Shown here in pieces: positions 31,757-39,415 of a stretch of 42,428 nt of DNA. Origin of the DNA: Streptomyces sp. CB02923 (GTDB lineage Bacteria; Actinomycetota; Actinomycetes; Streptomycetales; Streptomycetaceae); the NCBI RefSeq assembly GCF_001905005.1, contig NZ_LWKZ01000015.1:1-42428 (forward strand). The letters are read 5' to 3'. The translations under genes were made by a program, and so were the position numbers. The notes below the pieces were generated by a model, which did not search any database, was not told the DNA's origin, and worked only from the letters and a program-made list of their open reading frames with translations. The first letter of the stretch is position 1, and each line of letters begins with the position of its first letter.

Positions 31757-33361
31757 GTGTTCGAACCCGATCGTGTGCGTTCGCTCTGGGAACTGATGCA
31801 GTACCGGGCCGAGGTGTCCCCGCGGGCACCGATGTTCTTCGACGAGAGCACCGGGGGGTCCGGCCGGGCCGTCCCCTTCGGTGAGGTACGGGACCGGGCG
31901 CTGCGGCTGGCGGCCGGGTTCCACGGGGCGGGGGTCGGGGCCGGCACCCGTGTCCTGTGGCAGCTGCCCAGTTGGCCCCTGACCGTCGAGGTGTCCCTGG
32001 CGCTGGCCCGGCTCGGCGCCGTGCAGATACCGGTCCTGCATCTGCACCGGGAGCGCGAAGTGGGGTACGCGCTGCGGGAGTCGGCTGCCGAGTACGCCGT
32101 CGTGCCGGGCGAGTGGCGCGGCCACGACTACGCGGGCACGCTGCGGAAGGTGGCGGACGGCGGTGTCCGTGTGCTCTCCGTCGCCGACGGGCTGCCGGAG
32201 GCGGCGCCCGAGGGCGTGCTGCCGGAGTTCGTACGGCCGGGCAGCACACCGACGTGGATCTACTACACCTCCGGCACCACCGCCGAGCCCAAAGGCGTCG
32301 AGCACACCGACGGCTCGCTCGTCGCGGGCGGTATCGGCCTGGCCACCGCGCTGGGCATGACGGAGGCGGACACCGGCTCGATCGCGTTCCCGTACGCGCA
32401 CATCGCCGGGCCCGACTATGTCATCGCGATGCTGCTCAGCGGCTTCCCGGCCGTGGTGCTCGACACGTTCGAACCGGCGGCGGCGGTCGAGGCGTACCGG
32501 CGGCACGGGGTGACGATGGCCGGTGGCAGCACGGCCTTCTACCAGGCGTTCCTGGACGAGTCCCGACGGCGCCGGGGGTCAGCGGGGTCGGGGCCGGAGT
32601 CGGAGTCGGGGCCGGGGACAGGGCCGGGGCCGGGGCCGGGGCCGGGCAAGCTCATCCCCACGCTGCGGCTGCTCTCCGGAGGCGGGGCGCCGCTGCCGCC
32701 CGGCCTGTGCCGTGCGGCGGGGCGCGAGCTGGGGTGTGCCGTGGTGCACGGGTACGGGATGACGGAGTGCCCGATGATCGCGATGGGCACGCCGTACGAC
32801 AGCGACGAGCAGCTGGCGCACACCGTGGGCAAGCCGGTCACCGGGGCCCGCATCCGGATCGCGCGCCCGGACGGCACCGAGGCGGGGCCCGGCGAGGCGG
32901 GCGAGGTCACGGTACGCGGGCCGATGGTCTGCCGCGGCTACACCGATCCGGCGCTGACGGCCGCGGCGTTCGACGCGGACGGCTACTTCCGCACCGGTGA
33001 CCTGGGGCTGCTGCGGGCCGACGGGCACCTCGTCCTCACCGGGAGGCTCAAGGACATCGTCATCAGGAAGGGCGAGAACATCTCCGCCCCCGAGATCGAG
33101 GAGCTGATCCGCGGGCATCCGGCGGTGGGCGACGTCGCGGTGATCGGCCTGCCGGACCGCGAGCGCGGCGAGCGGGTGTGCGCGGTGGTCAGCCTGAAAG
33201 GCGGGGAGGCCCTGACGCTCGGCGCGCTCACCGCCCATCTGCGCGGGGCCGGGCTGATGCCCCAGAAACTGCCGGAACAGCTGGAGGTGCTGGACGCGTT
33301 GCCGCGGGGCGGGCCGTTGGACAAGGTGCTCAAGGGGGTGTTGCGGGAGCGGTTCGGGTAG
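31757..33361 (+). CDS. AMP-forming acyl-CoA ligase
   Basis: A 534-residue adenylate-forming enzyme that activates a carboxylic acid as acyl-AMP and then acyl-CoA. The motifs present are YYTSGTTAEPKGVEHT (P-loop, about 175-190), GYGMTEC (about 333-339), RTGDLGLL (about 413-420), the hinge LKDIVIRKGENISAPEIEEL and the catalytic Lys in the terminal GPLDKVLKG. A Gly/Pro/Ser microsatellite (residues ~274-296) is inserted in a surface loop. The GTG start at 31757 follows AGGAGG by about 6 bases. It is convergent with the lipoprotein gene across a strong hairpin. The acid substrate is not predictable; it is distinct from the FadD3-like ligase at 34337. Confidence 0.93.
   Translation: MFEPDRVRSLWELMQYRAEVSPRAPMFFDESTGGSGRAVPFGEVRDRALRLAAGFHGAGVGAGTRVLWQLPSWPLTVEVSLALARLGAVQIPVLHLHREREVGYALRESAAEYAVVPGEWRGHDYAGTLRKVADGGVRVLSVADGLPEAAPEGVLPEFVRPGSTPTWIYYTSGTTAEPKGVEHTDGSLVAGGIGLATALGMTEADTGSIAFPYAHIAGPDYVIAMLLSGFPAVVLDTFEPAAAVEAYRRHGVTMAGGSTAFYQAFLDESRRRRGSAGSGPESESGPGTGPGPGPGPGKLIPTLRLLSGGGAPLPPGLCRAAGRELGCAVVHGYGMTECPMIAMGTPYDSDEQLAHTVGKPVTGARIRIARPDGTEAGPGEAGEVTVRGPMVCRGYTDPALTAAAFDADGYFRTGDLGLLRADGHLVLTGRLKDIVIRKGENISAPEIEELIRGHPAVGDVAVIGLPDRERGERVCAVVSLKGGEALTLGALTAHLRGAGLMPQKLPEQLEVLDALPRGGPLDKVLKGVLRERFG
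32580..32650. repeat. GGGGCC/GGAGTC microsatellite inside the CoA ligase
   Basis: Imperfect 6-bp repeats encode the GPESESGPGTGPGPGPG insertion. The frame is kept and the inserted stretch lies in a loop of the ligase. Confidence 0.75.
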
Positions 33362-33444
33362 GGGCGGCGGGCGTGGTCCGACGGCAGGTGGTGACCGGCC
33401 CCCGGGGACGCCGGATGGTGACCGGCCCTCCCCTGGACGGATCG

Positions 33445-33479
33445 GCGAAGCCCCCGGCCGGGGGTGCCGGGGGCTTCGC
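33445..33479. terminator. strong bidirectional terminator hairpin
   Basis: A perfect 14-bp stem, GCGAAGCCCCCGGC (33445-33458) and GCCGGGGGCTTCGC (33466-33479), with a 7-base loop, between the convergent ligase and lipoprotein genes. Confidence 0.85.
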
Positions 33480-33499
33480 GTAGGGGGGTGCGCAGTGGT

Positions 33500-34195
33500 T
33501 TACGGGTGGTAGTGCTCCTCGACCTTGGTGGCGATGCCCCTGTGGATCGTGACGCGCACCTTGACCTTGCCGTTCTGGGCGGCCGTGTCGAGTTCGTCCT
33601 TGGTGCAGGAGGTGGTGCCGTAGCTGTCGCTGCCGATGGTGACGCTGCCGTCGGGGCCACCGCAGATGGTCGTGGCGCCGAGGACCTTGGTGTCGTCCGC
33701 GACGAAGAACGCCCGCTCCATGCCGGCCTCCGGGGCGATGGTGAGCTTGCCCGGGGCGAGGTACTTGAGGGTGCCGACCACGGTGGAGCCGGTGCCCTTG
33801 CGGCCGGTGCCCGTGTTGGTGCCCTTGCCGGCCCCGGTGGAGCCCTCGCCGGTCGTCGTGCCGGTGCTGCCGCTTCCGGTGCTGCCCGTGCCGCTTTTGC
33901 TGTCCTTGCCCGTGCCGCCGGTGGACGCGTCCGACCCCGCCGACCCCGCGGTGCCCGACGCCGCGTCGCCGCCGGTGGAGCCGTCGCCCGAGCCCGTACC
34001 GCCGGTCGCGCCGGAGCCCTCCGCCGAGCCGGACGTGCCGCCGCCTTGGGCTGCTTCGCTCGCGGCGCTCTTGGCCGGGCCCGTGTCGCCCGCGGAGGCG
34101 TTGCAGGCGGTGAGCGAGAAGGCCGCGACCGCGATGACCGAGGCGGCGGCGAGGCGGCGGCCTCGGCGGAAGACTGCGGTGGAGAGGCTGGGCAT
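33500..34195 (-). CDS. secreted lipoprotein of unknown function
   Basis: A 231-residue protein with a lipoprotein signal peptide: Arg-rich N-terminus, hydrophobic core LAAASVIAVAAFSL and a lipobox LTAC with Cys at about residue 31. A long Gly/Ser/Thr-rich linker (about residues 45-140) leads to a ~95-residue C-terminal beta-rich domain (VVGTLKYLAPGKLTIAPEAGMERAFFV ...) containing two Cys (ICGG and TSC) that may form a disulfide. No catalytic motif. I do not know its role; it is likely anchored at the outer face of the membrane with the C-domain exposed. Monocistronic between the strong terminator and the FadD3-like ligase gene. Confidence 0.85.
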   Translation of the reverse strand: MPSLSTAVFRRGRRLAAASVIAVAAFSLTACNASAGDTGPAKSAASEAAQGGGTSGSAEGSGATGGTGSGDGSTGGDAASGTAGSAGSDASTGGTGKDSKSGTGSTGSGSTGTTTGEGSTGAGKGTNTGTGRKGTGSTVVGTLKYLAPGKLTIAPEAGMERAFFVADDTKVLGATTICGGPDGSVTIGSDSYGTTSCTKDELDTAAQNGKVKVRVTIHRGIATKVEEHYHP

Positions 34196-34336
34196 GCGGG
34201 TCCCCCAGGGTCGTGTCCGTGTGCGTCCGGGCCCGGGTCCGGCCGCGCCACGGCGTCGCTCGCGCGCCGTCGGCGGCCGGGCGTCCGGCCCTTCGTTGGT
34301 ACGTACACAAAGATGCCGGGCGCGGCTAACACCCGG

Positions 34337-36010
34337 CTAACGCGTCGGTAACCGGCTGCCGGTGCCCGCTCCGGGCCCGCCCCGGCGCAACTCCCCTTTG
34401 ACCACCTTGCCGCTCGCGTTGCGCGGCAGGGCCGCGACGAACGCGACCTCCCTGGGCACCTTGTAGTTCGCCATCTCGCGCCGGGCCCAGGCGATCAGTT
34501 CGCCGGAGGTGAGGACGGAGCCCGGACGGCGGACCGCGTACGCCTTGCCGACCTCGCCGAGCCGCGGGTCGGGGATGCCGACGACGGCCGCCTCGGCCAC
34601 GTCCGGGTGGCGGGCGAGCAGTTGCTCGATCTCGGCGGGGTAGACGTTGAAACCGCCGACGATGAACATGTCCTTGAGACGGTCGGTGATCCGCAGGTTG
34701 CCGTCGCCGTCCAGGACGCCGATGTCGCCGGTGCGCAGCCAGCCGTCCGGGGTCAGCACCTCCGCGGTGGCCGGCGGGTCCTCGTAGTAGCCGGACATGA
34801 CGTGGTAGCCGCGCACCAGGACCTCGCCCGCCGTACCGGCCGCCACCGCCCGGCCCTCGGAGTCGGCGATCCGTATCTCCGTGCCGGGGACGGCGCGCCC
34901 GGACGTCGCCGCGACCGTTTGGGGCGGGTCGTCGCGGCGGCACATCGTGGCGATGCCGGAGCTCTCCGAGAGGCCGTAGGCGGTCAGGACGGTGGCGACG
35001 CCCAGTTCGGCGCGGAGCCGTTCGACGAGTCGCAGCGGTACGACGGCGGCGCCGGTGACGACCAGGCGCAGGGAGCGGAGGTCGTACCGGGCCCGTTCGG
35101 GGTGGTCGAGGAGCTGCTGGTGGAGGGTGGGCGGGCCGGGCAGCACGGTGACGCGCTCGGCGGCGATGTGGGCCAGGGCCGTGGGGACGCCGAAGACCGG
35201 CTGCGGGATCATCGTGGCGCCGCGCAGCAGGCAGGCGATGATCCCTGCCTTGTAGCCGAAGGTGTGGAAGAACGGGTTGACGATCAGGTAGCGGTCGCCG
35301 GGCGCGAGTCCGGCGAGGGCGCTCCAGACGGCGTAGGCGCGGAGCGTCTGGGCGTGGGTGATCACAGCGCCCTTGGGGCGGCCGGTGGTTCCCGAGGTGA
35401 AGATGATGTCCGAGGGGTCCGTGGGACGCACCGCGTCGGCTCGCGCGCGGACCGCCCCGACGGGCACGGCCTCGCCCGCCGCCAGGAACTCCTCCCAGGT
35501 GACGAACGCTTCGGGGGCGTCGCCGGAGAGGACGACGACCTGTTCCAGGTGCGGCAGTCCGGGGAGCGGGCCGCGGCCGGTGCCTTCCCGGGCCGCGCGG
35601 CGCAGCGAGGCCACGTAGGACGTGCCGAGGAACGTGCCGGTGACGAACAGCAGGCGGGCGCGGGTGCGGCGCAGCACGTCGGCCGTCTCACCGCCCTTGA
35701 AGCGGGTGTTGACCGGGACCAGGACGGCGCCCGCCGTCACCGCGCCGAGTGCGGCGGTGATCCAGTCGGTGGTGTTGGGGGCCCAGAGGGCCACCCGGTC
35801 GCCGGGGGCGACACCGGCGGCGACGCAGGCCGCCGCGGCCCGTTCGACCCGCTCCCCCAGCTGCGCGTACGTCAGGCGGTGGCGCCCTTCGGCGACCGCC
35901 TCGGCCGGGCCGTACCGCTCGGCGGCCGCGCGCACCAGGCGGGGGACCGTGCCGTACTCCAGGTCGGCGCGGGGGTCGGTGGCGTCGGGCCGGTCCAGGT
36001 CACCGCGCAT
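34337..36010 (-). CDS. FadD3-like acyl-CoA ligase
   Basis: A 557-residue AMP-forming acyl-CoA synthetase. It has IIFTSGTTGRPKGAVITH (P-loop), LTAYGLSESSGIATMC, WLRTGDIGVLDGDGNLRITDRLKDMFIVGGFNVYPAEIEQLLARHPDV, and the terminal LPRNASGKVVKGELR with the catalytic Lys. The sequence pattern resembles FadD3-type ligases of actinobacteria, which activate degradation intermediates of steroids; a similar bulky carboxylate is plausible but not shown. The ATG at 36010 follows GGGAGG by about 7 bases. An operator-like palindrome lies 23-37 bases upstream. It is divergent from the thiolase-like/DUF35/crotonase operon, and the pair likely act in one pathway. Confidence 0.92.
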   Translation of the reverse strand: MRGDLDRPDATDPRADLEYGTVPRLVRAAAERYGPAEAVAEGRHRLTYAQLGERVERAAAACVAAGVAPGDRVALWAPNTTDWITAALGAVTAGAVLVPVNTRFKGGETADVLRRTRARLLFVTGTFLGTSYVASLRRAAREGTGRGPLPGLPHLEQVVVLSGDAPEAFVTWEEFLAAGEAVPVGAVRARADAVRPTDPSDIIFTSGTTGRPKGAVITHAQTLRAYAVWSALAGLAPGDRYLIVNPFFHTFGYKAGIIACLLRGATMIPQPVFGVPTALAHIAAERVTVLPGPPTLHQQLLDHPERARYDLRSLRLVVTGAAVVPLRLVERLRAELGVATVLTAYGLSESSGIATMCRRDDPPQTVAATSGRAVPGTEIRIADSEGRAVAAGTAGEVLVRGYHVMSGYYEDPPATAEVLTPDGWLRTGDIGVLDGDGNLRITDRLKDMFIVGGFNVYPAEIEQLLARHPDVAEAAVVGIPDPRLGEVGKAYAVRRPGSVLTSGELIAWARREMANYKVPREVAFVAALPRNASGKVVKGELRRGGPGAGTGSRLPTR

Positions 36011-36032
36011 CGCACAACCTCCCGTGAAAGAG

Positions 36033-36047
36033 CTGACTACCCGTCAG
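36033..36047. promoter_or_regulatory. operator-like palindrome CTGAC-N5-GTCAG (4)
   Basis: CTGACTACCCGTCAG, 5-5-5 symmetric, with one mismatch to the CTGACG-N3-CGTCAG form of the other three sites. It is 23-37 bases upstream of the FadD3-like start, the same offset as site 3 to its gene. It may also serve the divergent operon. Confidence 0.65.
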
Positions 36048-36076
36048 GTTAGCGGTAGCCTCCTCGGCTGTCAGCA

Positions 36077-36190
36077 CGGTTGTCCGCGCCGACGCCGCAG
36101 GGACGGAACGGTTGTCCGCGCCGACGCCGCAAGGACGGCACGGTTGCCCGCGCCGACGCCACAAGGACGGCACGGTTGCCCGCGCCGACA
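36077..36190. repeat. 32-bp tandem repeat in the divergent promoter region
   Basis: Copies start at 36077, 36109, 36141 and 36173 (unit begins CGGTTGYCCGCGCCGACGCC); the fourth is partial. The array lies between the palindrome at 36033 and the thiolase-like start and is followed by a looser array of ~13-16-base CAGGAACAGCAC-like units to about 36270. The 297-bp gap codes for nothing convincing. Confidence 0.85.
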
Positions 36191-36307
36191 GCCACAGGGG
36201 CCAGGACACAGGGACAGCACTCAGGAACAGCACGCAGGAACAGCGCACATGAACGGCACACAGGAGCGGCACACAGGTCCGTACGACGGCCGACCACGGA
36301 GGTGGCG

Positions 36308-37459
36308 ATGGGGGCGACCCTCAAGGACGCGGCGGCGATAGCCGGGATAGGCCGGACGGCGTTCGCCAAGCGGCTGCCGGAGTCCGAACGCACGCTGGCC
36401 TGCCGCGCCGTCATCGCGGCCCTGGACGACGCGGGGATCGCGCCGTCCGAGGTGGACGCGTTCGCCTCGTACACCATGGAGGAGACCGACGAGGTGGAGG
36501 TCGCCAAGGCGATCGGCGCCGGGGACGTCACCTTCTTCGCCAAGGCCGGTTACGGCGGCGGTGGTTCGTGCGCCACCGTGGCCCACCTGGCGGCGGCCAT
36601 CGCCACCGGGCAGGCGAGCGTGGGCGTCGCCTGGCGCTCGCGCAAGCGCGGTTCCGGGCCCCGGCCGTGGCGGAACACCGCTGTCCAACTGCCCACTCCG
36701 GCCCAATGGACCCGGCCTTTCGGGCTGCTGCGCCCCGCCGACGAGATCGGCATCCTCGCCCGGCGCTACATGCACGACTACGGCGCCACCCGCGACCACT
36801 TCTTCAACGTCGCCCTCGCCTGCCGCAACCGGGCCAACCAGAATCCGGCCGCGATCATGTACGAGCGGCCGCTGACCCGCGAGATGTACATGACCGCCCG
36901 CTGGATCAGCGAGCCGCTCTGCCTCTTCGACAACTGCCTGGAGACCGACGGCGCGCTGGCGTGCGTGGTCGTCTCCGCCGAGCGCGCCCGCGACCTGCGC
37001 CACCGGCCCGTGTACGTCCATTCCGTAGCGCAGGGCCTGCCCGCCCAGCACCACGGCATGGTCAACTACTGGACCGACGACCCGCTCACCGGCCCGGCCT
37101 GGACCGCCGCCCGGCAGCTGTGGAAGCAGGCCGACTTCGGGCCCGCGGACGTCGACGTCGCGCAGATCTACGACGCGTTCACCCCCCTGATCCCGCTCTC
37201 CCTGGAGGGGTACGGCTTCTGCGGGCGCGGCGAGGGCGCGGCCTTCACCGAGGGCGGCGCCCTGGAGATCGGCGGCCGGCTGCCCCTCAACACCGCGGGC
37301 GGCGGGCTGAGCGAGGCGTACGTCCACGGCTTCAACCTCATCACCGAAGGTGTCAGCCAGCTGCGCGGCACCAGCACCGCCCAGGTCCCGGACGCCGCCA
37401 CCTGCCTGGTCACGGCGGGTGAGGGGGTCCCCACGTCGGCCCTGCTGCTGAGGAGTTGA
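36308..37459 (+). CDS. thiolase-like protein (Ltp/lipid-transfer type)
   Basis: A 383-residue member of the thiolase fold group close to actinobacterial lipid-transfer proteins (Ltp). Visible are AAIAGIGRTAFAKRLPES at the start, KAGYGGGGSCATVAHLAAAIATG (85-107, at the position of the thiolase active-site loop), ALACVVVSAERARDL and the C-terminal NTAGGGLSEAYVHGFN. Ltp2-type proteins, with a DUF35 partner, perform retro-aldol cleavage of steroid side-chain acyl-CoA; classical thiolase cleavage is the alternative. The ATG at 36308 follows GGAGGTG by a short distance. The next gene encodes the DUF35 protein, which supports the Ltp-aldolase reading. Confidence 0.9.
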   Translation: MGATLKDAAAIAGIGRTAFAKRLPESERTLACRAVIAALDDAGIAPSEVDAFASYTMEETDEVEVAKAIGAGDVTFFAKAGYGGGGSCATVAHLAAAIATGQASVGVAWRSRKRGSGPRPWRNTAVQLPTPAQWTRPFGLLRPADEIGILARRYMHDYGATRDHFFNVALACRNRANQNPAAIMYERPLTREMYMTARWISEPLCLFDNCLETDGALACVVVSAERARDLRHRPVYVHSVAQGLPAQHHGMVNYWTDDPLTGPAWTAARQLWKQADFGPADVDVAQIYDAFTPLIPLSLEGYGFCGRGEGAAFTEGGALEIGGRLPLNTAGGGLSEAYVHGFNLITEGVSQLRGTSTAQVPDAATCLVTAGEGVPTSALLLRS

Positions 37460-37465
37460 GTGCTC

Positions 37466-38038
37466 ATGTCCACCAGCATGAAGGCGACCACTGACAACGG
37501 GCCCCAGCCGGACCCGCACCCGGCCCGGGAACCGGCACCGGAACCGGGACAGGCATCGGGAACGGCCCAGCAACCGGCCCCCGATCCCGATCCCGATCCC
37601 GACCCCGCCCTCCTCCTCCCCGTAATCGACGACGACGGCGCCCCCTTCTGGGAGTACGCCGCCCGCCACGAACTCCGCGTCCAGTCCTGCGCCGCCTGCG
37701 GCGAACTCCGCTTCCCGCCCCGCCCGTGCTGCCCGCACTGCCAGTCCTTCGACCACAACTGGCGCAGGATGTCCGGCCGGGGCCGCGTCTGGTCCTACGT
37801 CGTGCCGCACCCGCCGCTGCTGCCCGCCTACGCCGCGCAGGCCCCGTACAACGCGGTCCTGGTGGAGCTGGCCGACGCCCCGCACATCCGCCTGGCCGGA
37901 AACCTGGTCACCGCCGCGGACGCCCCGCTGAACTCGGTCGACCCGGCCCGCATCCGGATCGGCGCCGCGGTGAAGGTGGCGTTCCGCGAACAGGCGCCGG
38001 GCGTGACCGTGCCGCGCTGGCTGCTGGAGCGGCCGTGA
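37466..38038 (+). CDS. DUF35 Zn-ribbon/OB-fold protein
   Basis: A 190-residue acyl-CoA-associated protein. After an N-terminal Pro/Asp-rich tail (with a DPDPDPDP run), a zinc ribbon follows: CAACGELRFPPRPCCPHC (two CxxC pairs), then an OB-fold (GRGRVWSYVVPHPPLL, YNAVLVELADAPHIRLAGNLV). DUF35 proteins such as ChsH2 pair with Ltp-type thiolase-like proteins and are needed for their aldolase activity. The ATG at 37466 sits 10 bases after AGGAG; a GTG six bases earlier also is possible. It starts 6 bases after the upstream stop and overlaps the crotonase by four bases. Confidence 0.92.
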   Translation: MSTSMKATTDNGPQPDPHPAREPAPEPGQASGTAQQPAPDPDPDPDPALLLPVIDDDGAPFWEYAARHELRVQSCAACGELRFPPRPCCPHCQSFDHNWRRMSGRGRVWSYVVPHPPLLPAYAAQAPYNAVLVELADAPHIRLAGNLVTAADAPLNSVDPARIRIGAAVKVAFREQAPGVTVPRWLLERP

Positions 38039-38811
38039 CGGCGGCTTCCGTACGGGTGGAGACGGCGCCGGACGGCGTCGCCCTGGTCACGCTCGACCGG
38101 CCCGGCCGCCACAACGCCGTGGACCTGGAGACGGCCGGCGCGCTCGCGGACGTCTGGCGCCGGTTCCGCTCCGACGACGACGTGCGTGCCGTCGTCCTGA
38201 CCGGTGCCGGGCGCACGGCGTTCTGCACGGGCTTCGACCGCTCGGCGGACGTACCGCAGCCGTCCTCCCCGTACTCGGCCGACGACCCGCTGCTCGGCAT
38301 CGGCCCGAAGGCGAACGACCTGTGGAAGCCGGTCGTCGCGGCCGTCGAGGGGATGGCCTGCGGCGGGGCGTTCTACCTGCTGGGCGAGTGCGAGTTCCTG
38401 GTCGCCTCCGAGGAGGCCACGTTCTTCGACCCGCACACGACGTACGGGATGGTCAGCGCGTACGAGTCGGTGTTCATGGCGCAGCGGATGCCGTACGGCG
38501 AGATCGCGCGGCTGGCGCTGATGGGCACGGCGGAGCGGCTCGGCGCCCGCCGCGCCTACGACACGGGCCTGGTGTCGGAACTGACGCCGCCGGGCGGCGC
38601 GGTGGCCGCGGCCCGGCGCGCCGCCGCCGTGCTCGCCGCCCAGCCGACCACGGCGGTGCAGGGCACCGTACGGGCCCTGTGGACGTCCCGGGAGGCCGCG
38701 CGGGCGCAGGCCCTGGCCCATGCCCCGCAGCTCATCGCGCTGGGCAACCTGCCGCCGGAGCGGCAGGCGGAGCTCTTCGCGGCCCGTTCCCGGAGCTTCC
38801 GGGTCCGCTGA
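38035..38811 (+). CDS. enoyl-CoA hydratase/isomerase family (crotonase) protein
   Basis: A 258-residue crotonase-fold protein. It has ALVTLDRPGRHNAVD, AVVLTGAGRTAFCTGFD and the oxyanion-hole region CGGAFYLLGECEFLVASEEATFFDPHTTYGM. Aligned by eye, the two glutamates of classical enoyl-CoA hydratase are replaced (Tyr at the first position, His in the FDPH region), so it may be an isomerase, hydrolase or a hydratase with altered chemistry. GTG 38035 overlaps the DUF35 stop by four bases (GTGA). It is the last gene of the thiolase-like/DUF35/crotonase operon. The substrate is unknown. Confidence 0.9.
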   Translation: MTAASVRVETAPDGVALVTLDRPGRHNAVDLETAGALADVWRRFRSDDDVRAVVLTGAGRTAFCTGFDRSADVPQPSSPYSADDPLLGIGPKANDLWKPVVAAVEGMACGGAFYLLGECEFLVASEEATFFDPHTTYGMVSAYESVFMAQRMPYGEIARLALMGTAERLGARRAYDTGLVSELTPPGGAVAAARRAAAVLAAQPTTAVQGTVRALWTSREAARAQALAHAPQLIALGNLPPERQAELFAARSRSFRVR

Positions 38812-38828
38812 CGCGGGTCCGCTGACGC
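38796..38828. repeat. short direct repeat at the crotonase 3' end
   Basis: The sequence GGGTCCGCTGACGC occurs twice in tandem, the first copy spanning the stop codon. The remaining gap to 38900 is C/G-rich with several GGCACCGG-like repeats. Confidence 0.6.
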
Positions 38829-38899
38829 CACGGCCAACCGGCGGCACCGGGGCACCGGCGGCACCGGCTCACCGGCGATGCCGGGGCACCGGCCGCCCG

Positions 38900-39415
38900 T
38901 CACAGCTCCGACTTGCGCGCCCTGCGGATCTCGCACTGGAACCACAGTTCCCGCGTCGAGGTGTTGGTGTAGCTGTACGTGGCCGTGTACGTCTCGGTCT
39001 GCCCCGGCCGTACGACGATGCTGCGCTGGTGCAGCCCGAACGCCGTGCCGTCGGCGGGCCGCGCCTTCATCCAGTTGACCGCCATCTCGTACGTGAAGGT
39101 CTTGGTGAGCGACGGGTTGGTCACCGAGACCGAGTATTCGAGGCGGCGGGCCGACTGGTCGTAGCGGCAGTTGTTGCCGCGGGCGTCCGAGCGGCCGTCC
39201 GGGTCGTAGGTCTCCTCCGGCGTCGGCGACGGCGAGTAGGACGGCTCGTACGACGGCGAGGAGCTGTACCCGGTGGGCGGTGGCGGCGGCGGTGTCACCC
39301 GGCGGGCGTGGCCGCCGGGCAGCAGGGCGCCGCAGCCGACGAGTCCGAGCGTGCTGGCGGCGGCCATCCCGGATGCGACGGCGGCCCGGCCGAGGCGCCT
39401 TCTCATGGCGGCCAT
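38900..39415 (-). CDS. exported lipoprotein, paralogue of the next gene
   Basis: A 171-residue protein with a lipoprotein signal: Arg-rich start, hydrophobic ASGMAAASTLGL and lipobox VGCG (Cys near residue 28). A Pro/Ser/Tyr-rich linker (about 40-75) follows, then a ~95-residue domain with NNCRYDQSARRLEYSVSVTNPSLTKTFTYEMAV and a terminal WFQCEIRR. The two Cys at its ends may form a disulfide. Start ATG 39415 overlaps the upstream stop by one base (TGATG); a second ATG at 39406 is also possible. The domain matches the C-terminal domain of the gene upstream, so the two are a tandem duplication. Function unknown; extracellular binding is likely. Confidence 0.83.
   Translation of the reverse strand: MAAMRRRLGRAAVASGMAAASTLGLVGCGALLPGGHARRVTPPPPPPTGYSSSPSYEPSYSPSPTPEETYDPDGRSDARGNNCRYDQSARRLEYSVSVTNPSLTKTFTYEMAVNWMKARPADGTAFGLHQRSIVVRPGQTETYTATYSYTNTSTRELWFQCEIRRARKSEL

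Noticed and set aside
36080..36307. N-terminal extension of the thiolase-like protein to 36080
   Set aside because: The added 76 residues are encoded by the 32-bp repeats, with no family similarity; GGAGGTG before ATG 36308 decides the start.
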